Below, in pieces: positions 7,436-16,321 of a stretch of 43,227 nt of DNA. Below the pieces are notes generated by a model. It made no database searches. It saw only the letters and a program-made list of their open reading frames with translations, and was not told the DNA's origin. The position numbers were made by a program, and so were the translations under genes. The DNA comes from Candidatus Heimdallarchaeota archaeon (lineage in GTDB: Archaea; Asgardarchaeota; Heimdallarchaeia; JABLTI01), in the NCBI GenBank assembly GCA_019058165.1, contig JAHLVZ010000014.1:1-43227 (forward strand). The letters are read 5' to 3'. Positions within the stretch are counted from its first letter, which is position 1; each line of letters opens with the position of its first letter.

Positions 7436-8710
7436 CTATTTATTCCATTGATGATGATCAATATAATCTATAGCTTCTCTTGTGTTTAACTTTTTATTGC
7501 GATTACCTACTCTAATTATAAAATTGTTATATATGTAGACAGGTTCAGTAGATTTGCATATAGTGATTATACAAACATCCTTACCTAATATATTTTCAAA
7601 GTTAATTTCAATGAATTTTTTATATTTTATCCCAATTTTTTCTTCAATAACTCTAATTAATCGAAGTTTAAAACCATCTCTATTTTGTTGATTTTTACCA
7701 AATGTTAAATAATCATTTTCAATTCCGATTATTTCTTTTGAATTATTCATTCCTATAAGGATGATACCGCCTTCAGTATTCAAGAAAGCAACAATTGCAT
7801 TAATCACTTTAAGTTCTGATTCTTTTGATTCCTTTTTTATTTTTGAATTATAACGAAAATAAGTTTTATATTCAAATCTTTGTCCTTCTTCTTTCTTTAT
7901 TAATTCAAGTATACTTTTCTTCAAATCAAATTGAAATGTTTCTTTCTTTTTTGGTAATCTTTGATAAATGCTCCTGTATTTGGCAAGATTAAGAAAATGC
8001 ATCATCCCTTTTATTTCCATCTCTTCAAGTATTTTTGCTCCTAATCCATCTCTTTTCTCCTCCAATAACATAAGACCAAGAGCAAATTCAAACATATAAT
8101 TATCGTTTTTCTTATCTTGGATAGCAAGTATTACATCATTTAGAACCTGCTTAGCGTTCATCTCTCCTAAAGCAAATGCTGCTCCAGAGCGTATTCTACC
8201 ATCTTCATCATTCAACATTAGATTTTTTAGTGTATGGATTTCTTCTCTTGCTAATATCCAACCAATTACTCTTATAGCCCAATATCTGATTTCATTATCC
8301 TTACTATTTTTCAATATAGATACTAATTTAGGTTTTGCTCCTTTAGCTTTATCACCAAAATCTCCTAATGTTTGCATAATAGATCTTTTTACATCTATAT
8401 TTTCTTCATTTTCTAATACTTGAATCAACTCTGGTATTACTTTTTCATTGTGAATTGAAGCAAGAGATCTAGCACATGTAGAACGCAACATTGGTTCTTC
8501 TTTGGGATTTTTTAGTATTTCAATTAAATATGGAACAGCATCATATGCCTTAGGATCACATCTCCCTAAATAGTCTGCAGCTTGACATCGATTTTTACCC
8601 CAAAGGAATCTCTGCCACCAACGCTTAGCAGTCAGAGTTTTTATTAATCCCTCTACAGTATATCCTTTTATATGGATGCTATCACCAAGTACAACCCTCA
8701 TTTGTATCAC
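7436..8710 (-). CDS. HEAT-repeat protein with C-terminal Schlafen AlbA_2 domain
   Basis: 424 residues. Residues ~40-245 are HEAT/PBS-lyase-type helical repeats (e.g. VPYLIEILKNP, VIPELIQVLEN, RYWAIRVIGWI, IRSGAAFALGEM). Residues ~275-420 form an AlbA_2 domain: QRFEYKTYF at 277-285, AIVAFLNTEGGIILIG at 305-320, and a C-terminal strand IIRVGNR. The combination suggests a protein-interaction scaffold joined to a nucleic-acid-acting domain; AlbA_2 proteins occur in regulation and defence. GTG 8708-8710 or ATG 8699-8701 could be the start. It has its own 73-bp leader before the next repeat. It is a second, distinct AlbA_2 protein in the same array. Confidence 0.75.
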   Translation of the reverse strand: MIQMRVVLGDSIHIKGYTVEGLIKTLTAKRWWQRFLWGKNRCQAADYLGRCDPKAYDAVPYLIEILKNPKEEPMLRSTCARSLASIHNEKVIPELIQVLENEENIDVKRSIMQTLGDFGDKAKGAKPKLVSILKNSKDNEIRYWAIRVIGWILAREEIHTLKNLMLNDEDGRIRSGAAFALGEMNAKQVLNDVILAIQDKKNDNYMFEFALGLMLLEEKRDGLGAKILEEMEIKGMMHFLNLAKYRSIYQRLPKKKETFQFDLKKSILELIKKEEGQRFEYKTYFRYNSKIKKESKESELKVINAIVAFLNTEGGIILIGMNNSKEIIGIENDYLTFGKNQQNRDGFKLRLIRVIEEKIGIKYKKFIEINFENILGKDVCIITICKSTEPVYIYNNFIIRVGNRNKKLNTREAIDYIDHHQWNK

Positions 8711-8782
8711 TTCATTACATACCTATTTCTTATGTTAAGATTTCCAACATATTCATTCATATTAGCTATTATATGTATTTAT

Positions 8783-8819
8783 TTGTTGGTCGCGTGTTCA
8801 AATCGCGCCGAGCCCACCA
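8783..8819 (+). repeat. tRNA-tail repeat copy 3
   Basis: Nearly full-length: TTGTTGGTCGCGTG, T-loop TTCAAAT, CGCGC, then CGAGCCC and ACCA. T-stem pairing is intact. The neighbouring minus-strand gene stops 1 bp after CCA. Confidence 0.85.
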
Positions 8820-8820
8820 A

Positions 8821-10272
8821 CTATTTTCTGAACCATCTTTTTCTTTTTTGTCGTTTTCTTATAATGATTGGAATAATTACTAATATTATTACAAGTGGTG
8901 CTTTAGGTAATGATATAATTGGCGTTGGAAAGGTAATTTGCATATTCTCAGGGGCAACTACAACTAAAGGTAAGTATATTTCCCCATTGTTATTACATTT
9001 CCAAATAAATACTTGAAAACCATTGTTTCCGTCATTCACATACCACAATAGGATGAAATTTGACTCCATATCTGAGATTATTCTAGGCTTAAATATAGCA
9101 GGTCCATAGAAATAGCCTTCATTTTTTACGAATCGTATAATCAGTTTTGCTTCAGTGTAGTTTTCATTTTGTGTTGGATGATAGTACGAAAAAAATAATT
9201 CTGCATCTGCAAATAATTCCCAGTTAATACTTACTGTTGCAGCATGTTTTGTATCCAAAGTATATGATGACCCTTTGAAATAATTAGCATTTAATACTTC
9301 GTACTCTCCTAAAGTTCCATCTGTATTTAATGCATATGATTCATAGTAATCTGTACCTGTTGTAAGACTATAGCGGGACCAGTAAAAGAATGTACTATTG
9401 CCTATTCTCTGTAATCGGGCATAATGAATTACTTCATCTGATATGTCAAACAGAATATTTCTATTTAGTTCTACAAATGATGATTCTTCAATTGAGTACT
9501 TAATACTGTAAAAGTTGTCCTCACCTTCACAGACTACTATTACATCTTCATTATTGTCTACAACTAGATCTTGTACTTCCCCTGTTTCTACAGGCACTTT
9601 TATTGAAGCCCTTATGTCTCCTGTTTTATTCAAAAGATAATATGAATTATCTTTAAGTATTAAATGAATTAGATTTTCTTCATCCATTAGTGCTTTTATA
9701 ATTATTTTTCCTGCACTTGAGCTATTTCCACCATGAGTATATGTGTGAATACTTTTTGGTTCTATGATGGTTTGGAAGCTTGCATTCATCAACATATAAT
9801 AAATATCTCCTTGCTGAGGGTAATCGTATCCTAACATATACCAAAAAATATGTAAATTATCAGTTGAATCTTTAAGCATCCATGGTTGTGATAATTCGTA
9901 TTCTTCTTCTGTTAGCATGCTTCCATTAACAACAATTGTTGTGTTTATTATTCGGCTTAGATTGGTGTCATACTTTGCTATTTTTAATAGGCTTTTCTCT
10001 TCTCTCCATAAAATACCAATATCACCTTCATTAAAACAAATAGTTGTTGGATCATGTACTTCTCCAGTTTCTCCTGTAATTAAGTAATTATTTGTATTCA
10101 GAATGGTCACTTTGTCTGCATGGTCTAATTTGTCGACATCGCTACTATAGAAGTTCTCAGGTGTTTTGACAACTACTCCTTTAGTGTAATAGCTAATCTG
10201 GATAAAAAATAATGATAATACAATTAGTACTATACAAAAGCAGTACTTATTTGATTTGAAATGGCCATGCAT
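8821..10272 (-). CDS. Secreted, membrane-anchored beta-rich (propeller-like) protein
   Basis: 483 residues. An N-terminal hydrophobic segment at ~10-28 (FCIVLIVLSLFFIQISYY) acts as signal or anchor; the C-terminal segment PLVIILVIIPIII is followed by a very basic tail. Between them, repeated beta-strand units of ~50 residues (e.g. ICFNEGDIGILWREE, NLHIFWYMLGYD, STFFYWSRYS, SNFILLWYVNDG) resemble an extracellular beta-propeller of the BNR/sialidase-like type. No catalytic motif is recognised. Its TAG stop lies 1 bp from the tRNA-tail repeat and it has a 110-bp leader of its own. Confidence 0.65.
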   Translation of the reverse strand: MHGHFKSNKYCFCIVLIVLSLFFIQISYYTKGVVVKTPENFYSSDVDKLDHADKVTILNTNNYLITGETGEVHDPTTICFNEGDIGILWREEKSLLKIAKYDTNLSRIINTTIVVNGSMLTEEEYELSQPWMLKDSTDNLHIFWYMLGYDYPQQGDIYYMLMNASFQTIIEPKSIHTYTHGGNSSSAGKIIIKALMDEENLIHLILKDNSYYLLNKTGDIRASIKVPVETGEVQDLVVDNNEDVIVVCEGEDNFYSIKYSIEESSFVELNRNILFDISDEVIHYARLQRIGNSTFFYWSRYSLTTGTDYYESYALNTDGTLGEYEVLNANYFKGSSYTLDTKHAATVSINWELFADAELFFSYYHPTQNENYTEAKLIIRFVKNEGYFYGPAIFKPRIISDMESNFILLWYVNDGNNGFQVFIWKCNNNGEIYLPLVVVAPENMQITFPTPIISLPKAPLVIILVIIPIIIRKRQKRKRWFRK

Positions 10273-10382
10273 TCCCTCATACTTCCTCTTATAAATACTC
10301 TAAATTTATATAGTACAATTCAAACTTTTATCAATTTCCTATTTTTAGGGAGTAAATATTCTCTTTTATAAAATTGTTCGTG

Positions 10383-10406
10383 GTTCAAATCGCGCTGGGC
10401 CCACCA
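10383..10406 (+). repeat. tRNA-tail repeat copy 4
   Basis: Exact match from GTTCAAATCGCGC through TGGGCCCACCA, followed by the CTTTTCTTTT tail; the variable loop and T-stem 5' strand are partly lost. The methyltransferase stop codon lies within the T-loop. Confidence 0.85.
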
Positions 10407-11041
10407 CTTTTCTTTTCTTCCTTTTGCACTATGTAATCTATTGTGATACTTTGGCATTGTTTATCATTGTGAATGTAATCAAAGCTTGTTATTCCTTTGT
10501 GAAGTAGTTTTAATCCAGTAAAGAGTTCTTCCGCTTCATCATTGTTATAAAAGGAATGAAAAGTATCTTCAAATCCATATTTACCTGCTTGAGAGATATC
10601 TAGCATTTCATTATCGCCAATATCTTTTCCCTCTTTTATGAAAGCTGAATCAGTTGATTGAAAATTAATGTACAGTAAACCTCCTTTCTTTAGCACTCGA
10701 AGCATTTCTATGACAGCTTTTTTAGTACCTGCTTTCGTAAGATGCTCAATCGTGTTATAAGAATATGCAAAACTAAATGACTCATCTTCATATGGCAATT
10801 CTCGTATATCTGCTTTAATTATTTTATAATCAAGGTTATTTTCTTCTTCATATTTTTGTGCTCTCTCTATCTGAGTATCAGAAATTTCCACTCCGTGTGC
10901 TTCATACCCTCGTTCACTAAAAACTGCTATTTTAGGTTCGGATCCTCCAGCACCACAATCCAATATCTTCTTCTCGAATTCACTCTTTTCTGTGAATTCA
11001 AAAAATCTCTCAATTTCCTGTGGAATAGTAAAAGTAACCAT
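10385..11041 (-). CDS. Class I SAM-dependent methyltransferase, cassette copy A
   Basis: 218 residues. Rossmann methyltransferase: motif I ILDCGAGGSEPKIA (~26-39), acidic motif II region AHGVEIS (~48-54), KADIRELPYEDESFSFAYSYNTIEHL (motif III/IV region), then MLRVLKKGGLLYINF. Substrate unknown; the small size and lack of a specific C-terminal domain fit Methyltransf_11/25. The last residues, GGPSAI, and the stop come from the tRNA-tail repeat. A close paralogue with a near-identical upstream region lies at 16322-16948, so the whole cassette was duplicated. Confidence 0.85.
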   Translation of the reverse strand: MVTFTIPQEIERFFEFTEKSEFEKKILDCGAGGSEPKIAVFSERGYEAHGVEISDTQIERAQKYEEENNLDYKIIKADIRELPYEDESFSFAYSYNTIEHLTKAGTKKAVIEMLRVLKKGGLLYINFQSTDSAFIKEGKDIGDNEMLDISQAGKYGFEDTFHSFYNNDEAEELFTGLKLLHKGITSFDYIHNDKQCQSITIDYIVQKEEKKSGGPSAI

Positions 11042-11140
11042 AGTGTTTCATTTTAATTTCAATGTTTTTAAGTTGTTTTTTACTCTAGAAAATGACATTT
11101 GATTTTCTAACATGCTTCATCATAGATATTACCATTATCT

Positions 11141-11168
11141 ATGTGTTCAAATCGCGCTTGGCCCACCA
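11141..11168 (+). repeat. tRNA-tail repeat copy 5
   Basis: ATGTGTTCAAATCGCGC, TTGGCCC and ACCA, then CTTTTTCTTC. The variable loop and outer T-stem are degraded. It bounds the upstream side of the methyltransferase copy A cassette. Confidence 0.8.
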
Positions 11169-11219
11169 CTTTTTCTTCAAATTCAATTTATTAGATTACA
11201 AGATATATTTATCAGAAAA

Positions 11220-14200
11220 CTATGAATCTTTAATTAAACATTCTAAAGAATTAGGGTTAGCTAGAACAAAATGAACTAAATCTGCTGCTGCTTTAGCTGC
11301 TAATAATTGAAAACTATCATTTTTTTCAAAAGCCCAATCACAAATACCTTTGACAATTATCCACTCAATATCATTTGATTTAGCTGCTTCATAAAATCCC
11401 GCTCCTTCCATTTCACCACCAATTGCTTGTTTATATTTATTGATTAATTCTTGGAGAAAATCTGCATCATTAATCACTTTTTCTCCTGAAAGTAATGCAC
11501 CTATTATGATTTTTGAGTAAATATTTTCTGCGAGTTCAAATTCCCAATTTGTAACATTTTTAAAACGATCAAGTAGTATTGCGCTGCTTTCTGGAATAGC
11601 TCCACGTGGAATAGCTACCTTACTTTTCTTCTCTATTTCATATTGAATTATTTTTTCTGACACTAAAACATCCCCCATTTTCTGATCTTTTTCTTTAATA
11701 CCAAAAGCTATTCCGCACATAATTGCTACCTTTGGTTTCCAGAAATCAAATGCTGCTTTCATTTTAAGAATAGTTTTAATTGAACCCGTTCCAGTCATAA
11801 TTAATGCTACATTATAAGTTCCATATTTGCCTAAAAAATAAGTTTCAGATTGAATAGAACCTCTTAGAATCTTATTCATTCCTTCAATTGGTCTCATTAA
11901 TTTTAATACTGAATCCCTTTCTATTTGAGTAGCAGTTAATAAAATGATATTTACTCTATCAACTAATGATTCAAGGATTATTTGATTGCAATCATCAATC
12001 TGAGGTAGCAATTTTTCATAATTTGAATCCATTATTTGGTAACTTTCTATCATTAATTTTACTAATTGATTTTTATCGATGTTGATAATATCTTCAATTT
12101 TATCTAGATGTATTTTTGGTGAATCTACCATCTTTTTATGATAAAGCTTTAAATAATTATTATCCAAATCAAGTTGTAGAATACCTAATTTCCCTTTATT
12201 TTTCTCGTAATCCATTATAAAATCGAGCTCAGGTTTTTTCCAATTCATATTCAGAAAATTTGTGGTGATTAAAACTAAACCAAAATCAAAATTAATAAAT
12301 GCATTTGAAATTTTTTCAATCAAATCATCATCAATTTCTAAAATTAATACCTCGAAATTTTCGATCAAATCGTCTTTTAATTTACTAATTACATCATAAT
12401 CATGTTTAGAACATATTAAAATAATCCTCAATGAATTGTCATTTATATTGCTCTCTAAAGTAATCTTCTCTGCTTTTTCAGGTAATATTATCTTCCTTTC
12501 TTTATCGATAGTTAAATTATTTCTAAATCCATTTCTCTCTATTTTCGATTCATTTTTTTTAAAAACTTCTTTAATGTTTTTTTTTCTTTTTTTTTCTTTT
12601 CTTTCATCAATTGGTGTGACTTTTGGACTAAGATCTCGATTTTCTTCATCTGTTAAATCTGTAAATATGGTTTCTATTTTTTCTTTTAGAGTATTTTTAA
12701 ATTGTCCATTAATATAAACTGTTATTTCGAATTTATTACTAAATAATTCCTTAGGATCATCTCGAATTAATATATAACAATATGTAATCTTTTTTGGATA
12801 AGAAAAGATTCCACCATTTTTTGCTACTTTATCCATTAGAAGATTTAAATCTAAAAACTTAGAAATCCATTTTTCAGGTTTGGAGAAATCTTTCATGTTA
12901 ATTTTTTTCTTAATTAGTATAACGTCTTTTTTGAAGTCCAAATTATATTCCTTTGAATATTCTAGAGCTTCACTTTGTTTTAGATCATTTTTTAAGAAAT
13001 CAATTATTATTCTTTGATTTTGATGTTCAATGCAAGTTTTATCCTCAATTAACATATCCATTGCAATTATACTATATTCTATTTCTTCTGATTCTAATTC
13101 AGATAAATAATTCTCCCAATCTATCCATCCCTCTTCTGAATTAATTCTTTTCAAAATATTATTCTTTGCTTCAGAGATTTTTCTCATATTTAGATAAACT
13201 GAATATGTGGTACCTCTTTTCTTTAACTCGATTCTACCTTGAATTTGTAAGCCTTTTAGTGTATAAACAAGATAATTTCTATCAATCTTTAGATCTGATT
13301 GCTTAATTTCATGTAATAATTCTTCTAATGAAATAACCTCCCTGCCTTCATTTTGATAATTTTCAATTAGTAGTAATAGCGAATTTGTTTCCTTTGTATT
13401 GATCTGTGTTTTTGGTTTGTAATTATTTAACAATTCCAAAACTTTTTTTTCTACACTTTCGATATTTATTATTTCTTTTAGATCATCACTTTTTTTTGTT
13501 TTTATTGGTTCTATTTTTTTGTCGCTATTTTTCTTATTATAATTGTTTAATAAATCTTCAACATCGGATGGGTGATCACCATGTGTCTGAATATATAATA
13601 TATTATTCTGATAATTATATTCATCAGTAAGCTTTTCGTTAAGTTCAGTTGCAATATCAAAAGTTATAGAATCTCTTTGACTAAATACAATAATAATTAA
13701 ATCTGAATCTATAATATGAGGTAAATGAGCAGGAATATAACTTTTCTGTCCACCAAAGTCATGAAATATAATCCTCACATTTTTATTTTCTTCTGGGATC
13801 CAATCCCAAACATTTTTCATTTTAGTCGATTTTAATGTTTCATCTAGTTTTCCTGTAGTAATTCGGCCACATATAGTTGATTTGCCTGTTGATGTATGTC
13901 CTATAACTCCTACTTTATAATAGTTTTCAGTTTGATAAAGGGTAGTATCTGGTTCCATTATTTCTAATTCAAACAATCCATTTCCAGTTATCAGTAGAAG
14001 CTGTTTATCCCTCTCTAAAATATATCGACCAAGATTTATTGGATATCTATAGATTCCTGTAGTTTTTATGTCTAGAATTATAACCTCATTTTCTGTTACA
14101 GCAAATAACTTTTCTTGATTACTAGAAAATGTTAAATATTTGCCTTGTCCTGACCCTGATAAAAATCTCAATACCATTACCCAATCTTCAATACCATTTT

Positions 14201-14864
14201 CGATAATTTTATGAAAAATTTGTATTGTTCCAGCTTTTCCTAATGTAGCAAATATTTCACCATTTTTTTCCAAAGCTATTGCTTGAATTGTTTCTCGAAT
14301 TCCAATGACTTTATTCATTAATGAAAAATTATTACTTTCAAAATTCCATATATTCGTATATCCCCCAAATCCTCCTGATGCTACAATTTTAGATTTTAAA
14401 ATTGCTAATCCAAATATTGAATCATTACTGTGTTCTCCTATATTAACAATAAAAGGCGTATCATCACTTTTTGATGTGATATTAATGTGTTTTAATTCTC
14501 CATATGTAGAACCAATTAACAATTGATTTTCTGTTATCCATAGAGAAGTAAAAATTCTATTTAATTTTGAATGTTGTCCATAAAACTCGTAAACAATTTT
14601 TTTATCATCTAAATCAAATAGAACGAAACTTCCTGAATCTTTGGCACCAATAAAAATTAATGAACTATTATCAAATTTCGTAATCGTCCAAATAAAATCA
14701 TTTAATCTGAGCTTAAAAGTATAATATTCCGTTGGAATTTTTGTCGAGTCATTGTAATTGAAGATTTTTACATTACCATCAGTATATCCAAGGATAAGTT
14801 GTTTTTTATCCTCTATAAACAGCCCAGCAGTAATTCTTTTATCCCTAAATAGCTCTCTAATCAT
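11220..14864 (-). CDS. NLR-like propeller - Roc/Ras-type GTPase - TIR - nucleosidase protein
   Basis: 1214 residues. Order: WD40-like beta-propeller (~1-310); P-loop GTPase with GHTSTGKST (K328), DFGGQ (D369-Q373) and a non-standard THGD in the G4 position (~316-470); winged-helix-like segments and a charged linker (~500-780); TIR-like domain (~812-905: ILICSKHDYD, ITTNFL, KKPELD with E879 at the catalytic glutamate position); PNP_UDP_1-type nucleoside phosphorylase/nucleosidase domain (~968-1205: IILLTATQIERD, GGEMEGAGF near 1150, GICDWA). Sensor-switch-effector order resembles STAND/NLR immune proteins; TIR and PNP effectors degrade NAD or nucleotides in known defence systems. The defence role here is inferred. 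It is the largest cassette in the array and carries its own 58-bp leader. Confidence 0.8.
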   Translation of the reverse strand: MIRELFRDKRITAGLFIEDKKQLILGYTDGNVKIFNYNDSTKIPTEYYTFKLRLNDFIWTITKFDNSSLIFIGAKDSGSFVLFDLDDKKIVYEFYGQHSKLNRIFTSLWITENQLLIGSTYGELKHINITSKSDDTPFIVNIGEHSNDSIFGLAILKSKIVASGGFGGYTNIWNFESNNFSLMNKVIGIRETIQAIALEKNGEIFATLGKAGTIQIFHKIIENGIEDWVMVLRFLSGSGQGKYLTFSSNQEKLFAVTENEVIILDIKTTGIYRYPINLGRYILERDKQLLLITGNGLFELEIMEPDTTLYQTENYYKVGVIGHTSTGKSTICGRITTGKLDETLKSTKMKNVWDWIPEENKNVRIIFHDFGGQKSYIPAHLPHIIDSDLIIIVFSQRDSITFDIATELNEKLTDEYNYQNNILYIQTHGDHPSDVEDLLNNYNKKNSDKKIEPIKTKKSDDLKEIINIESVEKKVLELLNNYKPKTQINTKETNSLLLLIENYQNEGREVISLEELLHEIKQSDLKIDRNYLVYTLKGLQIQGRIELKKRGTTYSVYLNMRKISEAKNNILKRINSEEGWIDWENYLSELESEEIEYSIIAMDMLIEDKTCIEHQNQRIIIDFLKNDLKQSEALEYSKEYNLDFKKDVILIKKKINMKDFSKPEKWISKFLDLNLLMDKVAKNGGIFSYPKKITYCYILIRDDPKELFSNKFEITVYINGQFKNTLKEKIETIFTDLTDEENRDLSPKVTPIDERKEKKRKKNIKEVFKKNESKIERNGFRNNLTIDKERKIILPEKAEKITLESNINDNSLRIILICSKHDYDVISKLKDDLIENFEVLILEIDDDLIEKISNAFINFDFGLVLITTNFLNMNWKKPELDFIMDYEKNKGKLGILQLDLDNNYLKLYHKKMVDSPKIHLDKIEDIINIDKNQLVKLMIESYQIMDSNYEKLLPQIDDCNQIILESLVDRVNIILLTATQIERDSVLKLMRPIEGMNKILRGSIQSETYFLGKYGTYNVALIMTGTGSIKTILKMKAAFDFWKPKVAIMCGIAFGIKEKDQKMGDVLVSEKIIQYEIEKKSKVAIPRGAIPESSAILLDRFKNVTNWEFELAENIYSKIIIGALLSGEKVINDADFLQELINKYKQAIGGEMEGAGFYEAAKSNDIEWIIVKGICDWAFEKNDSFQLLAAKAAADLVHFVLANPNSLECLIKDS

Positions 14865-14921
14865 AAAATCCCATCATGTAATTCCAATAATAAAATGCCT
14901 CAACTAGCTTTTTAATATTTG

Positions 14922-14952
14922 GTCACTGGTTCAAATCCGGTACGGTCCACCA
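14922..14952 (+). repeat. tRNA-Met 3'-end copy (att-like), repeat copy 6
   Basis: 31 nt equal to tRNA-Met positions 4847-4877 (variable loop to CCA) with one C-to-T change at 14946. Similarity continues ~13 nt past CCA (AATTCTAATTTTTA at the tRNA, AAATTCTCATTTTA here). The two copies are direct repeats ~10 kb apart, the pattern left by integration into a tRNA gene. Confidence 0.85.
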
Positions 14953-14965
14953 AATTCTCATTTTA

Positions 14966-15002
14966 CTGCTGGTCGCGTGTTCAATTCGCGCTGGGCCCAC
15001 CA
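14966..15002 (+). repeat. tRNA-tail repeat copy 7
   Basis: Full-length consensus with a single T-loop change (TTCAATT). It lies only 13 bp after the tRNA-Met tail copy, giving a double site. The adjacent minus-strand gene stops 2 bp after CCA. Confidence 0.9.
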
Positions 15003-15004
15003 CT

Positions 15005-16123
15005 TTATCTTTCCTTTTTTTTGTAAATCTTAACCAAAGTTCCAATAATTGAATTCACAAGAAGGAATGAAAAACTTAAACCAAGGATGTTCAAATTCCC
15101 AGAAGGTTCCAGATTTTCTAATTGAAACAAATACCAAGAATCTTCAAAATCTACTAATCCAATAATATTGCCTTTTTTAGCTAAATTCATATAGGTTTTT
15201 CCTTCTTCATAATATTGCGCTATTTCTTGGGGATTTGATGCTTCTGTTATGTTTATTATTTGTAAACCTCTTGTTCCTGCTAAAAAGAGATAGTTATCCT
15301 CAATTAATGGTGAAAAGGCTTCAAATCCTTCCAATTCTCCTAATAACACTGGATCTAATGGGTTGCTATTGTTATAGATTCGTAAACCTTCATTATCAGG
15401 TCTTATAATTGTAGCATACATTAGATCATCTTGGAATAAAATATTCCCCGCCATCCAATCAAACACATGCAATTCAGTGATATTTTCAGGGTCACTAACA
15501 TTTAAGAGAAGATCACCACTTTGACTATAGTCTGCAATATATACCATGTCATCTTGGAAGCACTCGATATGTGACATTATGTTTCCATTTGAATAATTTC
15601 CGAGACTAATTGCGGTATAATTATCAAAAAATTCAAACACTTCCAACCCACCTTCAGCCATTGCACAATAAATTTTGTTTTCCCAAAGATCTATCCTGAA
15701 ATGTTCACCTGATTCACTCTGACAACCACCAATTACTGTTAACTCAGAGGGATTAGAAATATTAACAAATTTGATCCCAGAATGCATAAAATCAACTAAT
15801 GCAATGTTTTCTTTAATAATGAAATCATGACCACCTTTGACTATAGGATCAACAGTATTACTATAAGCAAGGGTATCAAGTAAGACTGGTTCTTCAGGAT
15901 TTTCTATATCATAACTCATAAATCCTTTTTCGAAATCAAAAACGAAACAATAATTATCAACAATTTCAATAAAATCTGTTCTTCCTGAGGTGGAAATTTC
16001 ACACAATTTTTTAAATTGAATATTATCACCATATGTGGCGAAAGATTCAGCGAATTGAATATTGAAAAAACATAAAGAAAATGCTAATAGAAGTGTTAGT
16101 GAATCTAATTTTTTAATTCTCAT
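15005..16123 (-). CDS. LVIVD-repeat surface beta-propeller protein
   Basis: 372 residues. Signal peptide at ~1-28, then seven or so LVIVD/YVTN-like repeats (e.g. ENIALVDFMHSGIKFVNISNPSEL, NYLFLAGTRGLQIINITEASNP) and a C-terminal transmembrane helix (~345-363) with a KKKER cytoplasmic tail. LVIVD proteins are extracellular, cell-surface propellers of unknown ligand, abundant in archaea. Two paralogues lie at 28543-29649 and 29699-30769, outside the array. The TAA stop lies 2 bp from the repeat; a 150-bp leader separates the start from the next repeat. Confidence 0.85.
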   Translation of the reverse strand: MRIKKLDSLTLLLAFSLCFFNIQFAESFATYGDNIQFKKLCEISTSGRTDFIEIVDNYCFVFDFEKGFMSYDIENPEEPVLLDTLAYSNTVDPIVKGGHDFIIKENIALVDFMHSGIKFVNISNPSELTVIGGCQSESGEHFRIDLWENKIYCAMAEGGLEVFEFFDNYTAISLGNYSNGNIMSHIECFQDDMVYIADYSQSGDLLLNVSDPENITELHVFDWMAGNILFQDDLMYATIIRPDNEGLRIYNNSNPLDPVLLGELEGFEAFSPLIEDNYLFLAGTRGLQIINITEASNPQEIAQYYEEGKTYMNLAKKGNIIGLVDFEDSWYLFQLENLEPSGNLNILGLSFSFLLVNSIIGTLVKIYKKKER

Positions 16124-16272
16124 ATTTGAATTTCTCCTGATAATATTCCCCTTACAATGAAACGCTCAGGCTCATTTAAATTTATATAATGCTCTTGGAA
16201 AAATCGAAATCACTAAAGGAGTGATTGCTTTTTATAAAATTTTTTTTGATGTATTGTTTAAGATAATTACTA

Positions 16273-16309
16273 CTGCTGGTTGCGTGTTCCAATAGCGCTG
16301 GGCCCACCA
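16273..16309 (+). repeat. tRNA-tail repeat copy 8
   Basis: Full-length, with changes TTGCGTG, T-loop TTCCAAT and AGCGC; acceptor strand TGGGCCC and ACCA intact, followed by CTTCTTTTTT. Confidence 0.9.
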
Positions 16310-16321
16310 CTTCTTTTTTCA

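Noticed and set aside
8783..8819. Repeat copies as additional tRNA genes
   Set aside because: They hold only the 3' half: no acceptor 5' strand, D-arm or anticodon loop precedes any copy, so they cannot form a tRNA.
12436..12717. Plus-strand frame opposite the NLR-like gene
   Set aside because: Antisense shadow of a Lys/Glu-rich coding region; Phe/Leu/Ser-rich with no signal or ribosome site.
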